Source: Armatimonadota bacterium
Lineage (GTDB): Bacteria > Armatimonadota > Fimbriimonadia > Fimbriimonadales > Fimbriimonadaceae
Direction: 5' to 3'
Assembly: GCA_027451905.1 (NCBI GenBank)
Contig: DAIDHV010000003.1
Location: forward strand, 62,001-126,000
Length of the DNA: 64,000 bases
Positions 53,464-61,326 of the stretch are shown here, piece after piece; the first letter of the stretch is position 1; the number at the start of each line of letters is the position of its first letter. The notes under the pieces were generated by a model. It was not told where the DNA came from and did no database searches. It saw nothing but the letters and a program-made list of their open reading frames with translations. The position numbers and the translations under genes were made by a program.

Positions 53464-55590
53464 CTATTGCTTGAGGGCAGACTCGATATGATTCCGGACA
53501 GAGACAGGAAAATCGTGCCAGTTATGATACTCGTGCTTGTGCAGTGAGCAAGTGACGATTTCCGTGCTTGTAGGCCGATACAAATGGCCGAGAAAGTTTA
53601 GGGTTACCGTCAGCTTATCTTCGGTGCCCAAATAGAGACGGGACAAATCTGGAGTTTCCATCGTAGCCCCGCTGACCGATCCATTAGTGTAATATGCAAA
53701 CTCTGGAACAGGAATTACCCGTTGCTCGATTTCAGTATTCATGCCAATGGATACAGAAGAATTAAAGATCACTACCGGCTCCCGCGTTGCCTTAATTTTT
53801 AGCACCAGCGGAGGTAGACCGCGCGAAAAGGCCACCGTTGGGTCATCGTAGATGGACCTTTGCGGTTGGCCCTCTAAGCTAATGTCTTGCTCGGAAACTA
53901 AATCATTGGTGTCATCAAGCAGAAAAGACATCAGCCGCTTGAGGGGCAGACCTGTCAATTGTCCTACCCAAAGCCCGTTTTCGCTACAAGCAGCGCACCA
54001 CTGAGTATGGTTTAACGAGGCTAAGAAGAGTTGAGGCTTGTAGCCGCCAGACGACGCGGAAAACACATCAACGTTCGTAAGGGCAGAAGTTAACATTTCT
54101 GTAAGGTGGACCGTCTGCAATGTATGAGGGCCCAAATTCTTGACGAACCTCAAAACCGATTCAAATGGTATTGCACCCGAGTCCGAAATAGTCGATACCA
54201 ATTCATCATACGCTTGCCTTGGAAGCCGTTCAAACTCGCCTAAATCGTTAGGCAAATCTCGCACGGTGACCCAATCATCTTCAGATTGAACCTGGCAGAG
54301 CCCTTTCCTTTGATAAAGGTAAAAGAGATCGCTAGGAACCAAGTTTGGCCCTTTGAGATCAAATTTATGATTGAGTTGGCTCATCAGTCCATCATCGCGC
54401 ACGATCAAGTTTTCGTTGGCTGGCAACGCTGCAACGAACGGGGCTATGGTTAGGGAAAGTGGATCATATTCTTGGGGATGGCGTAGTTTGTACGCTAAGT
54501 GTGGTGGAAGTGGCTCCAAGGCATCGCTTTGCATCTCTCTCCACTCTTGAACGGTCCGCCTGGATATTTTCATCAGCGGGGCATTGGATTTGCCTTGTTG
54601 ACTGAAGCGGGGACTATGAATAACTATATAAGCCAAGTATTCGGCTCTTTCATCATAGCCGAGATACCATCGAGGCGTGATAAGAAGAGAGCCATCATCA
54701 TACCGACGTACTTGTATGGTCAGGGGTCCAAATGGCTGATCGGGAAGGAGAAACTTCTGCCAATGAAGCAAGCCAAGCGGGTCGTTTGGTCCAGCAATGG
54801 TAGATGGCACGATGCCACGTGCCAACACCGCCTTCTGCAACTCGCGATTTTCGACGAGACCCTGCTCATAGTCTGCGATTGCTGCCGGTGGAAACGGTCG
54901 CTGCAACCGAGTAGGTTGCGTCGAATAAACGACTGATTCACCAACTGCCAAAGCTGCCAGGGCATGCACCGGCAAGTTGCAAATCATTTTTTTCGAAGCC
55001 ACAGCCATTGGCAAATCCTTGTTAAGGTGGAAGCAGCCGTCATTGAACATTAATGTGCGGAGCTTGGGCGACATTGGCGGCTCACTTTGCTTGGGATTTC
55101 TGGTAGCCATCCTCAATTTTTGAGCTACGGCTAAACTCTGATCTATAAAACTGTTAGCATCAAAACGACTTCCGGTGGTGGGGCGGAGCTTTGCAAATTG
55201 CGCGGCTAGATAATTCGCTCGCGACGCCAAATCCGCATTGACTTGAGATTGAACAAGATCGGAGTCACGCTCAATCGTAAAGCCCCCAGCGGAAGATATC
55301 CACTTCCCATATTCGATCCACGCAAGTTTCTGCTTCAGCACTTGCCAGGGTACGTAGTTTACGCGGACGACTAAATAATCACTCGCGCAAGTGCCGGTAG
55401 CCTTTAAGTTCAATCCCGTTTGCTTAGAAACCTCCGCCAAAATGTGATTCAATGACCACCCCGGTGCATCCAACGTCACCGTTTCTGCACTTAATCTGCC
55501 CACCGGTTGCGCTCCATTGGCGGTTGTAACGGTTATCGTAACTGCCAAGCTAAGCGGAAAATTCAAAATCGAACATTTACTAAGTCTCAT
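53464..55590 (-). CDS. Large exported protein with N-terminal STN-like domain
   Basis: Protein of 708 residues. A signal peptide (ILNFPLSLAVTITVTTANGAQ) precedes a region resembling the STN domain of secretins and TonB receptors (VTLDAPGWSLNHILAEVSKQTGLNL, residues about 40-110). The remaining 590 residues match nothing I know; there are several CxxC-like elements (TQWCAACSENG) and a long acidic centre. No beta-barrel or secretin end is visible. The STN-like start suggests contact with a secretion or uptake system. Divergent from bioY and flanked by repeat family 2 on both sides of the block. Confidence 0.65.
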   Translation of the reverse strand: MRLSKCSILNFPLSLAVTITVTTANGAQPVGRLSAETVTLDAPGWSLNHILAEVSKQTGLNLKATGTCASDYLVVRVNYVPWQVLKQKLAWIEYGKWISSAGGFTIERDSDLVQSQVNADLASRANYLAAQFAKLRPTTGSRFDANSFIDQSLAVAQKLRMATRNPKQSEPPMSPKLRTLMFNDGCFHLNKDLPMAVASKKMICNLPVHALAALAVGESVVYSTQPTRLQRPFPPAAIADYEQGLVENRELQKAVLARGIVPSTIAGPNDPLGLLHWQKFLLPDQPFGPLTIQVRRYDDGSLLITPRWYLGYDERAEYLAYIVIHSPRFSQQGKSNAPLMKISRRTVQEWREMQSDALEPLPPHLAYKLRHPQEYDPLSLTIAPFVAALPANENLIVRDDGLMSQLNHKFDLKGPNLVPSDLFYLYQRKGLCQVQSEDDWVTVRDLPNDLGEFERLPRQAYDELVSTISDSGAIPFESVLRFVKNLGPHTLQTVHLTEMLTSALTNVDVFSASSGGYKPQLFLASLNHTQWCAACSENGLWVGQLTGLPLKRLMSFLLDDTNDLVSEQDISLEGQPQRSIYDDPTVAFSRGLPPLVLKIKATREPVVIFNSSVSIGMNTEIEQRVIPVPEFAYYTNGSVSGATMETPDLSRLYLGTEDKLTVTLNFLGHLYRPTSTEIVTCSLHKHEYHNWHDFPVSVRNHIESALKQ

Positions 55591-55759
55591 TTAATACCCA
55601 ATGGTTGCTTGTAAGCAAATTTTCAGCATATCATATCGTATTCGAACTGGTAGCCAGTGCTTGGTTGTCCGGGACATCTATCGAGAGCATTCAATGCAGG
55701 GCTGGACTGGGAGAGCTAAAGTCAAACTGAGGGTTATAGAACAGGTACAAATAAGAGAG

Positions 55760-56320
55760 ATGCAGCCACTTGCCCTTGTTCTTTGGAAGCGGAATAACGT
55801 AGTTCGTGACGTAAGCCTTATTGCGGCGGGAACCGCGCTACTTGCGATTTGCGCTCAGTTGACGATTCCCTTCTACCCAGTGCCGTTCACGCTTCAAACC
55901 CTTTCGATCATGATTTTGGGGCTGAGTTTAGGAAGCCGTCGAGCCGCAGCCTCGAGTGCCCTTTACTTGCTGCTTGGCAGCATGGGCCTTCCCATTTTTG
56001 CGGGTGCCTCTGCTGGTTTTGTTCACCTCTTTGGACCAACTGGCGGCTACCTGATCAGCTACCCATTTGCTGCCGGATTGCTAGGCTGGGCAAGCGAAAA
56101 AGGGTGGGACCGCAGCTGGACCAAAGCTCTGCTTGCCATTTCGGCTACGGAGGCAATTGTGTTTACGCTTGGAGTTGGCGCCCTTTCTGCCTACGTTGGA
56201 TTTGCCAAAGCCATAAACCTTGGGTTCCTTATTTTTGTTCCCGCCGAACTGCTGAAAATTGCAGTTGTGATCATGGTGATGCCCGCCATTTGGAATAAGC
56301 TAGAAAAAGCTCAATCATGA
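55760..56320 (+). CDS. bioY: BioY biotin transporter subunit
   Basis: Membrane protein of 186 residues from the ATG at 55760; the frame is open upstream to 55601. The BioY fold of six helices is clear: ALLAICAQLTIPFYPVPFTLQTLSIMILG, LLLGSMGLPIFAGASAG, GPTGGYLISYPFAAGLLGW, and AELLKIAVVIMVMPAI. It is the substrate-binding component for biotin uptake; no BioM/BioN genes are near. The stop codon overlaps the next gene's ATG (ATGA), so the two are translationally coupled. Confidence 0.93.
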   Translation: MQPLALVLWKRNNVVRDVSLIAAGTALLAICAQLTIPFYPVPFTLQTLSIMILGLSLGSRRAAASSALYLLLGSMGLPIFAGASAGFVHLFGPTGGYLISYPFAAGLLGWASEKGWDRSWTKALLAISATEAIVFTLGVGALSAYVGFAKAINLGFLIFVPAELLKIAVVIMVMPAIWNKLEKAQS

Positions 56321-57162
56321 AGGTTTTTATTTCCGCCGATATTGAAGGCGTCACCGGTCTTGTGTCTTGGTCTCAATGTGGCGGGAATAACTCAAAATGT
56401 TACGATTTTAGCTTTGCCAGGGAAATGATGACCCACGACGTCAACGCTGCGATTCGAGGGGCGCGTCAAGCGGGAGCGTCCGAGATCCTTGTTCGAGACG
56501 CCCATGGAAACAGCAAAAGCCTACTTGTGAGTCAGCTAGAAGGGCCCGTCACCCTTTGCTCTGGAACCGGTCACAGCGTGATCCAAGGGATGATGACAGG
56601 GCTAGATCAATCGTTTGATGCGGCAATGCTCATTGGCTATCATGCCAAAGCCGGCACAAAAAGGGCGATAATGGAACACACCCTAACGGGGGGAATTCAT
56701 CGCCTTAAGCTTAACGGCATTGAATATGGCGAAATGGGGCTAAGCGCGTTTGCAGCCGGCGACCTTGGCGTTCCGATCGTTTGCGTGTCCTCAGATCAAG
56801 CCGGTTGTGATGAAGCCGCTAATCTCATTGAAGGCACTTCAACCGCGGTGACTAAAATTCCCCTCAGTCGATACTCTGGCAAGCTTTTAGATCCCGCTCA
56901 GACCGCGGCCCGAATTGAGCACGCCGCCAACCGCGGAGTGCAGAATAGAGGTTCGATATTTCCTAAAAAGTGGAAAGGAGAATGCGTTTTAGAGGTTGAG
57001 TACAACCGAACGGAGATGACTGATAATGCCACAAAGTATCACCGGTTAGAGCAAATTGACGGTTACACTCTCAAAGGCACCTACCCTTCATTTGAAGAAG
57101 CCCATCGTGCCATTTGGAATATGCTTGCCTTGGAATCAGGCGGATTGAGTGCCCATGATTAG
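56317..57162 (+). CDS. M55 family D-aminopeptidase (DppA-like)
   Basis: Zinc-dependent peptidase of 281 residues that releases D-amino acids from peptides, such as cell-wall-derived ones. The start MKVFISADIEGVTGLVSW, with the metal-binding Asp and Glu, and MMTHDVNAAIRGARQAGASEILVRDAHGNSKSL (shown in parts), MLIGYHAKAGT and GEMGLSAFAAG fit DppA well. Couples to bioY by overlapping start/stop. It may salvage peptide fragments; no dpp transport genes are near. Confidence 0.92.
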   Translation: MKVFISADIEGVTGLVSWSQCGGNNSKCYDFSFAREMMTHDVNAAIRGARQAGASEILVRDAHGNSKSLLVSQLEGPVTLCSGTGHSVIQGMMTGLDQSFDAAMLIGYHAKAGTKRAIMEHTLTGGIHRLKLNGIEYGEMGLSAFAAGDLGVPIVCVSSDQAGCDEAANLIEGTSTAVTKIPLSRYSGKLLDPAQTAARIEHAANRGVQNRGSIFPKKWKGECVLEVEYNRTEMTDNATKYHRLEQIDGYTLKGTYPSFEEAHRAIWNMLALESGGLSAHD

Positions 57163-57273
57163 GATTGCCTAATCGCTACATGACTTGGAGCATAGACCTC
57201 AAGCAAGGAATTGATTCTTCTGGAATTGACCTTTTGAGAGGGCAAATGAGCTTTAATGGCTAGTCCTCATATT

Positions 57274-57386
57274 ATGATCAACATTCAATGTCCGGCAATG
57301 ACCAGTAGCTAGGGGCTAGCTAATTCTTTGCGATTCTCTGCGGCTCTGCGTGATGTATTTTTACGCGAAGACGCAAAGACGCTAAG
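57274..57386 (+). repeat. Interspersed repeat family 2, copy A
   Basis: 113 bases from ATGATCA to GCTAAG. Contains CTTTGCGATTCTCTGCGG, then GATGTATTTTTACGCGAAG and ACGCAAAGACGCTAAG. Nearly identical to 57441-57553 (about seven differences). The preceding 57163-57273 shows nothing. Confidence 0.9.
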
Positions 57387-57440
57387 GGAGCTTGCCACCG
57401 GACCTACCAAGTACCCCTGCCTTTGTCTAGTCTTTGTGAA

Positions 57441-57553
57441 ATGATCAGTAAACAATGTCCGGCAATGACCAGTAGCTAGGGGCTAGCTAATTCTTTGCGA
57501 TTCTCTGCGCCTCTGCGTGATGTATTTTTACGCGAAGACGCAAAGATGCTAAG
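57441..57553 (+). repeat. Interspersed repeat family 2, copy B
   Basis: 113 bases, tandem direct copy after a 54-base spacer. The short tail CGCAAAGATGCTAAG differs at one base from copy A. Short perfect or near-perfect words of TTTGCG/CGCAAA can form a hairpin. Confidence 0.9.
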
Positions 57554-57609
57554 TGACTAGCCACGACCAGCCGCTCTGTATCCATTCCCATTTTTGCCCA
57601 AGCGTCCCT

Positions 57610-57789
57610 CTATTTTTCTGGCCCTGTGTACTTGCCAAGTTTTTTGGATGGATGCTTGGCGTCTTTTTCGCCATTATAAGTGATCATTTCGACTAGCCAG
57701 TTGGTTCCATAATCTTTCATGAGGTGCGGTGGCACTCCATGAGGAAAGTGGCGTCGGAGAGCAGCAAGGGCGGTTAGATAGCTTCCCAT
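57610..57789 (-). CDS. Possible small protein or gene fragment (59 residues)
   Basis: The frame reads MGSYLTALAALRRHFPHGV, then PPHLMKDYGTNWLVEMITYN and a lysine-rich tail ending in TGPEK and TAG. Composition looks coding, and the frame is open for another 25 codons upstream without an obvious start. No ribosome binding site is seen. It might be the C-terminal remnant of a longer gene that was cut near the repeats. Confidence 0.35.
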   Translation of the reverse strand: MGSYLTALAALRRHFPHGVPPHLMKDYGTNWLVEMITYNGEKDAKHPSKKLGKYTGPEK

Positions 57790-58104
57790 TCTGAAAGCTT
57801 GGATTTTTGGGTTGACTTTAGTGCCGATAATCCTTTTACGTTTGAGTCTGGCTCAAGCTTCTTACCAGCCCCGCAATTCCTTCTTAGGCTTTCCCCCGCT
57901 ATTGGGCAATCCGTACAGTTTTATGAGCCAAATTTGGCTCATCCGGCAGTCTAAACAAAATTCATGCAATTCTTTTTGCAGTGCAATATTTACCAAGACA
58001 AATTTGGAATTTATGTGATATAATATTATTATTATTCTGGCAGTCGTTTATCCTAGCCTAACGAAAGGGAAAGATATCTATCAGTCTCAAGGTTAGCGAC
58101 GAGA
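57790..58104 (+). promoter_or_regulatory. Intergenic region with palindrome and promoter for the gene at 58105
   Basis: ATGAGCCAAATTTGGCTCAT (57923-57942) is a perfect 20-bp palindrome, suitable as operator or hairpin. Further on, AAGACA (57995-58000), 18 bases and TATAAT (58019-58024) with an upstream TG form a promoter with an extended -10. Transcription would start near 58031. No gene is seen in this stretch. Confidence 0.55.
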
Positions 58105-58695
58105 ATGAAGGTCAAGGATATCCTGTTGCACGAAGGGGCAAAAAGGCAAGCTTTGGGTTGCGGCCCAAGGTTGCTGATAGTTGCTTTGGGATGGCTAACG
58201 GTGCTCGCCAGCCTAGCATTTTGCCTTCTGGTATCCTTTGGAGTTCTACGGGCTGGGGCGTGGAACCGACCGGCCATCATAGTATCCTCGCGTCCTCGGC
58301 TAGATGACGTTAACCTTAAGGACATTGCTGCCCACTACCCTAATATCGGCTACTTCCGCAGCGACTCGCCATTTGGATCCGCTATTCTCGCACGCGATGC
58401 GATTAAACCCTCGCCGCTAACACTGATTATTGAAGGAAAAAATCGCCAGATGATCCAGTCTCAGGGCCATGTCGGTCCCCGATTGAAGGAACTTACTTCC
58501 TCATGGAGGGAGGCAACTAGGAGCCCATTCGTATACGCAGTTGTGGTGGGCCTATTGCTTGGTGCGCTATTCGCGTCCTACCTACGGGGGAGCCTAGAGG
58601 CAATCGCAACCCCCCTTTTCTTAGTTGCCTTCTGGAAACTGACCCATGCTTGCCCAACTTGCCCAATTGCGATGCTTTTGACATGCTCCCATTAA
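58105..58695 (+). CDS. Membrane protein, 3' end altered by IS insertion
   Basis: Protein of 196 residues with three hydrophobic helices (about residues 22-46, 142-158, 168-178) and a soluble part of about 90 residues between the first and second. That part (SPLTLIIEGKNRQMIQSQG) faintly resembles the second half of a thioredoxin fold. The end reads FWKLTHACPTCP, a CPTC pair, and then runs into the insertion sequence at about 58679, so the native C-terminus is lost. It may be a truncated redox membrane protein; this is inference. Preceded by its own promoter. Confidence 0.6.
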   Translation: MKVKDILLHEGAKRQALGCGPRLLIVALGWLTVLASLAFCLLVSFGVLRAGAWNRPAIIVSSRPRLDDVNLKDIAAHYPNIGYFRSDSPFGSAILARDAIKPSPLTLIIEGKNRQMIQSQGHVGPRLKELTSSWREATRSPFVYAVVVGLLLGALFASYLRGSLEAIATPLFLVAFWKLTHACPTCPIAMLLTCSH

Positions 58696-58736
58696 AATGA
58701 CCCATGTTGAATGTCGGATTCGTTTAGAATAAGACA

Positions 58737-59003
58737 ATGAAAGGAAACAGTTACACCGAGGATCAAATCATCGGGATCTTAAAAGAAATCGAATCAGGTT
58801 CGAGCATAGCAAGCGTTTGCCGTGCTCATGGAGTAAGCGATAAGACGGTCTATCGCTGGCGTGAGAAGTACGCTGGGATGGGTAAGAGTGAACTTGCCAC
58901 ATTGCGGGCTTTGCAGGCAGAAAATGGGCGCTTAAAGCGGATTGTGGCTCGACAAGCACTCGAGATCGATGCCTATAAGGAGGTCGCCGAGGGAAAATGG
59001 TAA
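58737..59003 (+). CDS. IS3-family transposase OrfA
   Basis: Protein of 88 residues with a helix-turn-helix of the Tnp/HTH_Tnp_1 type (YTEDQIIGILKEIESGSSI, CRAHGVSDKTVYRWREKY) and a leucine-zipper-like C-terminus (LRALQAENGRLKRIVARQAL). It binds the element's ends. The next frame, in -1 relative to it, starts within its last codons (ATGG overlapping TGGTAA), so OrfB is made by coupling or by a -1 frameshift near GGAAAATGG. Confidence 0.92.
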   Translation: MKGNSYTEDQIIGILKEIESGSSIASVCRAHGVSDKTVYRWREKYAGMGKSELATLRALQAENGRLKRIVARQALEIDAYKEVAEGKW

Positions 59004-59869
59004 GCCCAACCGCCCGAAGGCTCGCTCTTGGCGTTCTGCTTAAGAAGAACTTCTCATTACGCCTGAGCAGCAAGGTGGTTGGGCTATCTCGCAACGCGGC
59101 AAAATATACGCCGAAAGATCCTTGCCCCCGCCTAAGACAGGAGGTGATTCGCCTGAGCGAGGAAAACCCCTCTTTTGGTTACCGCCGTATTCACGCCCTG
59201 CTTGGAGGCGTGAATCTGAAGTCGGTCCACCGCATCTGGAAAGAAGAAGGGTTATCCCAGCGTGTACGCAAGGTCAAGCGAATCCTCGTGGGGGAAGTAC
59301 CTCCTTTAGTCATTGAGAGACCGAATCAGGTTTGGTCAATAGACTTTTGCACCGAACGGCTTGAAAACGGACGCCATGTACGCATTTTGGCAATCCTTGA
59401 TGCACACACAAGAGAGTGTTTGTGCCTCAAGCCTGCCGGTAGCTTTCGCGGCTATGACCTGAAAAAGGAATTGGACTGGCTTTTTCTAGTACGGGGCAAG
59501 CCTGAGGTTTTGCGCAGCGATAATGGTCCTGAATTTCGGAGTAAGGTGGTTGAGGAATTCTTGCAATCTCAGGGAGTCGCTCAAGGATTTATAAAACCTG
59601 GGTCTCCCTGGCAGAACGGTCATATCGAAAGCTTTTTTGGCAAGCTTCGCTTTGAAGTTTTGAACCGAGAACTCTTTCCCAAGCTTAAAGACCTAGAGCG
59701 CAGACTGTGTGAAGCGATTGACTCTTACAACAATCTTCGCCCCCATTCGGCTTTAGGCAACATACCGCCATCCAAGTTCGCCGCGGGTTATAGGGAATCC
59801 GGTCGGACTTCGTCCTCCCTTCTTCCCTATAACCCAACAAAGAATATACTAAAGGAGGTTAGTGTCTGA
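58997..59869 (+). CDS. IS3-family transposase OrfB (DDE integrase core)
   Basis: Protein of 290 residues. The catalytic triad is intact: Asp in VWSIDFCTER, Asp in LRSDNGPEFRS and Glu in NGHIESFFGKL, with the family-typical YNNLRPHSALGNIPPSKF near the end. SFGYRRIHALL is the HTH_21 part. The element is therefore probably still active. It starts seven bases before the OrfA stop. Confidence 0.94.
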   Translation: MVSPTARRLALGVLLKKNFSLRLSSKVVGLSRNAAKYTPKDPCPRLRQEVIRLSEENPSFGYRRIHALLGGVNLKSVHRIWKEEGLSQRVRKVKRILVGEVPPLVIERPNQVWSIDFCTERLENGRHVRILAILDAHTRECLCLKPAGSFRGYDLKKELDWLFLVRGKPEVLRSDNGPEFRSKVVEEFLQSQGVAQGFIKPGSPWQNGHIESFFGKLRFEVLNRELFPKLKDLERRLCEAIDSYNNLRPHSALGNIPPSKFAAGYRESGRTSSSLLPYNPTKNILKEVSV

Positions 59870-60096
59870 CATTACAAGTGGGTCAACTCTTGGGGACAGG
59901 TCAGACCTTTTACAGGAAACCAGCCAATCCCGAAGGGCAAAACAACCTTAGACATTGGTCTGCTTGGAAATGGGACGGTCACAGTTCATAGGCCAAAGGA
60001 CCTCCAAACACACAAATCGCACTCTAACTCCACACTGAGGATAGAATCAGCCCCACTGGGGAGAATGACAGTGCGGACAAAAGAGTCTCAAGTCGC

Positions 60097-61248
60097 CTAA
60101 CCTCGAGCCAAAGCCACAACCTTTTCAGCGGCTTCTTTCATCGTGGCAGCGGGAATAATGGAGGTACCGCTGAGAAGTGCCAAACCTTCTTTGGCACCGG
60201 TGCCTTCGATTCTTGCCACAACCGGGATCTTAACATCCAACTGTTCAAATGCACTTAATATTCCTTGGGCCACTTCTTCTCCACGGGTAATGCCACCAAA
60301 GATATTGATCATCAGACCTTTAACATTTTCATCCATCAACACAAGTTCCACGCAAGATTTCACGCGATCGGCTTGGGCTCCGCCTCCAACATCAAGGAAG
60401 TTTGCCGGCCTTCCGCCTGCCGCGCTGACTTCATCGATCGAGCACATAACCAGCCCGGCTCCGTTACCCATGATCCCAATATCTCCACCTAGCCTTACAT
60501 AGGCGATTCCTCTGCGGGAGGCTTCCGCCTCAATCACGTCATCCGCGCTGTCTGCACTTGTTTCGGAAAGGGACTTGTACTTGTAAAGGGCATTATCATC
60601 GATCGAAACTTTGGCATCGGCGGCAATGAGCTTTCCATCGGGGGTCAAAGCACAAGGGTTGATTTCAATCATTTCTGCATCTGTTTCGTTGTATGCCTTT
60701 GCCAATTTTTTGATCATTTGCACCATCTGGTTTTGAGCTGGCTTTGGTATTTTGGCTTTTAACACCGCCTTGCGAACTTCAAAATCATCCAATCCCCAAG
60801 CGGGGTCAATATTCAATTTAACAATGGCGTCTGGGTTGGTGTGGGCAACTTCCTCGATCTCCATACCGCCTTGAGCACTGATCATGACCAGGTTGGTTTG
60901 CTTATCTCTATCCAGCAAAACCGCAACATAGTACTCCTCGGCAATGTCTATTTGTTCAGCAACCAGAACTTTTTCTACCACCATTCCCGCTGGATTCTGA
61001 ATGGAAACGAGTCTTTTTCCAATAAGGCTGCCTGCAAATTCAGAGGCCTCTTGGCTGCTGTCGAAGAGCTTCACGCCTCCAGCTTTTCCCCTGCCCCCCA
61101 TCAAGACCTGAGCCTTGACCACAACCTTTCCTCCAAGTTCATCGGCGGCAATTTTGGCACTCTCAGAATCGGTTGCTACAGACCCTTTTGGCACTGGCAC
61201 GCCGAATCTTTCTAGAACTTGTTTGGATTGGTACTCATGAAGCTTCAT
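60097..61248 (-). CDS. sucC: Succinyl-CoA ligase beta subunit
   Basis: TCA-cycle enzyme subunit of 383 residues, converting succinyl-CoA to succinate with ATP or GTP formation. ATP-grasp start MKLHEYQSKQVLERFGVPVP, KAQVLMGGRGKAGGVKL, EINPCALTPDGKLIAADAKV, NGAGLVMCSIDEVSAAGG and MINIFGGITRGEEVAQGI are complete. The ATG at 61248 is the family start; the in-frame TTG at 61257 is less likely. The alpha subunit gene sucD normally follows, but here the next 190 bases are gene-free and lead into the IS3 element. Confidence 0.96.
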   Translation of the reverse strand: MKLHEYQSKQVLERFGVPVPKGSVATDSESAKIAADELGGKVVVKAQVLMGGRGKAGGVKLFDSSQEASEFAGSLIGKRLVSIQNPAGMVVEKVLVAEQIDIAEEYYVAVLLDRDKQTNLVMISAQGGMEIEEVAHTNPDAIVKLNIDPAWGLDDFEVRKAVLKAKIPKPAQNQMVQMIKKLAKAYNETDAEMIEINPCALTPDGKLIAADAKVSIDDNALYKYKSLSETSADSADDVIEAEASRRGIAYVRLGGDIGIMGNGAGLVMCSIDEVSAAGGRPANFLDVGGGAQADRVKSCVELVLMDENVKGLMINIFGGITRGEEVAQGILSAFEQLDVKIPVVARIEGTGAKEGLALLSGTSIIPAATMKEAAEKVVALARG

Positions 61249-61326
61249 GGCATCCAAGTTTACCGGTTGCGGCTTTCAACCGATAACATTCTGCCGGTCA
61301 TGAATTGGATGAGGCCATTGAGGGGA

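Larger units (their letters stand above)
58679..59903 (+). mobile_element. IS3-family insertion sequence, complete
   Basis: About 1.2 kb with two overlapping transposase frames. Imperfect inverted repeats: left TGACATGCTCCCATTAAAAT then GACCCATG, right (reverse complement) TGACCTGTCCCCAAGAGTTG then ACCCACTTG, continuing with AATGTC. If only the inner TGACCCA repeats are used, the element is 58698-59885. No matching target duplication is seen at either pair of edges, which suggests that a flank was rearranged after insertion. Confidence 0.8.

Noticed and set aside
57274-57553. Tandem repeats as a possible CRISPR array
   Set aside because: Only two units of 113 bases with one spacer, far longer than CRISPR repeats, and no cas genes.
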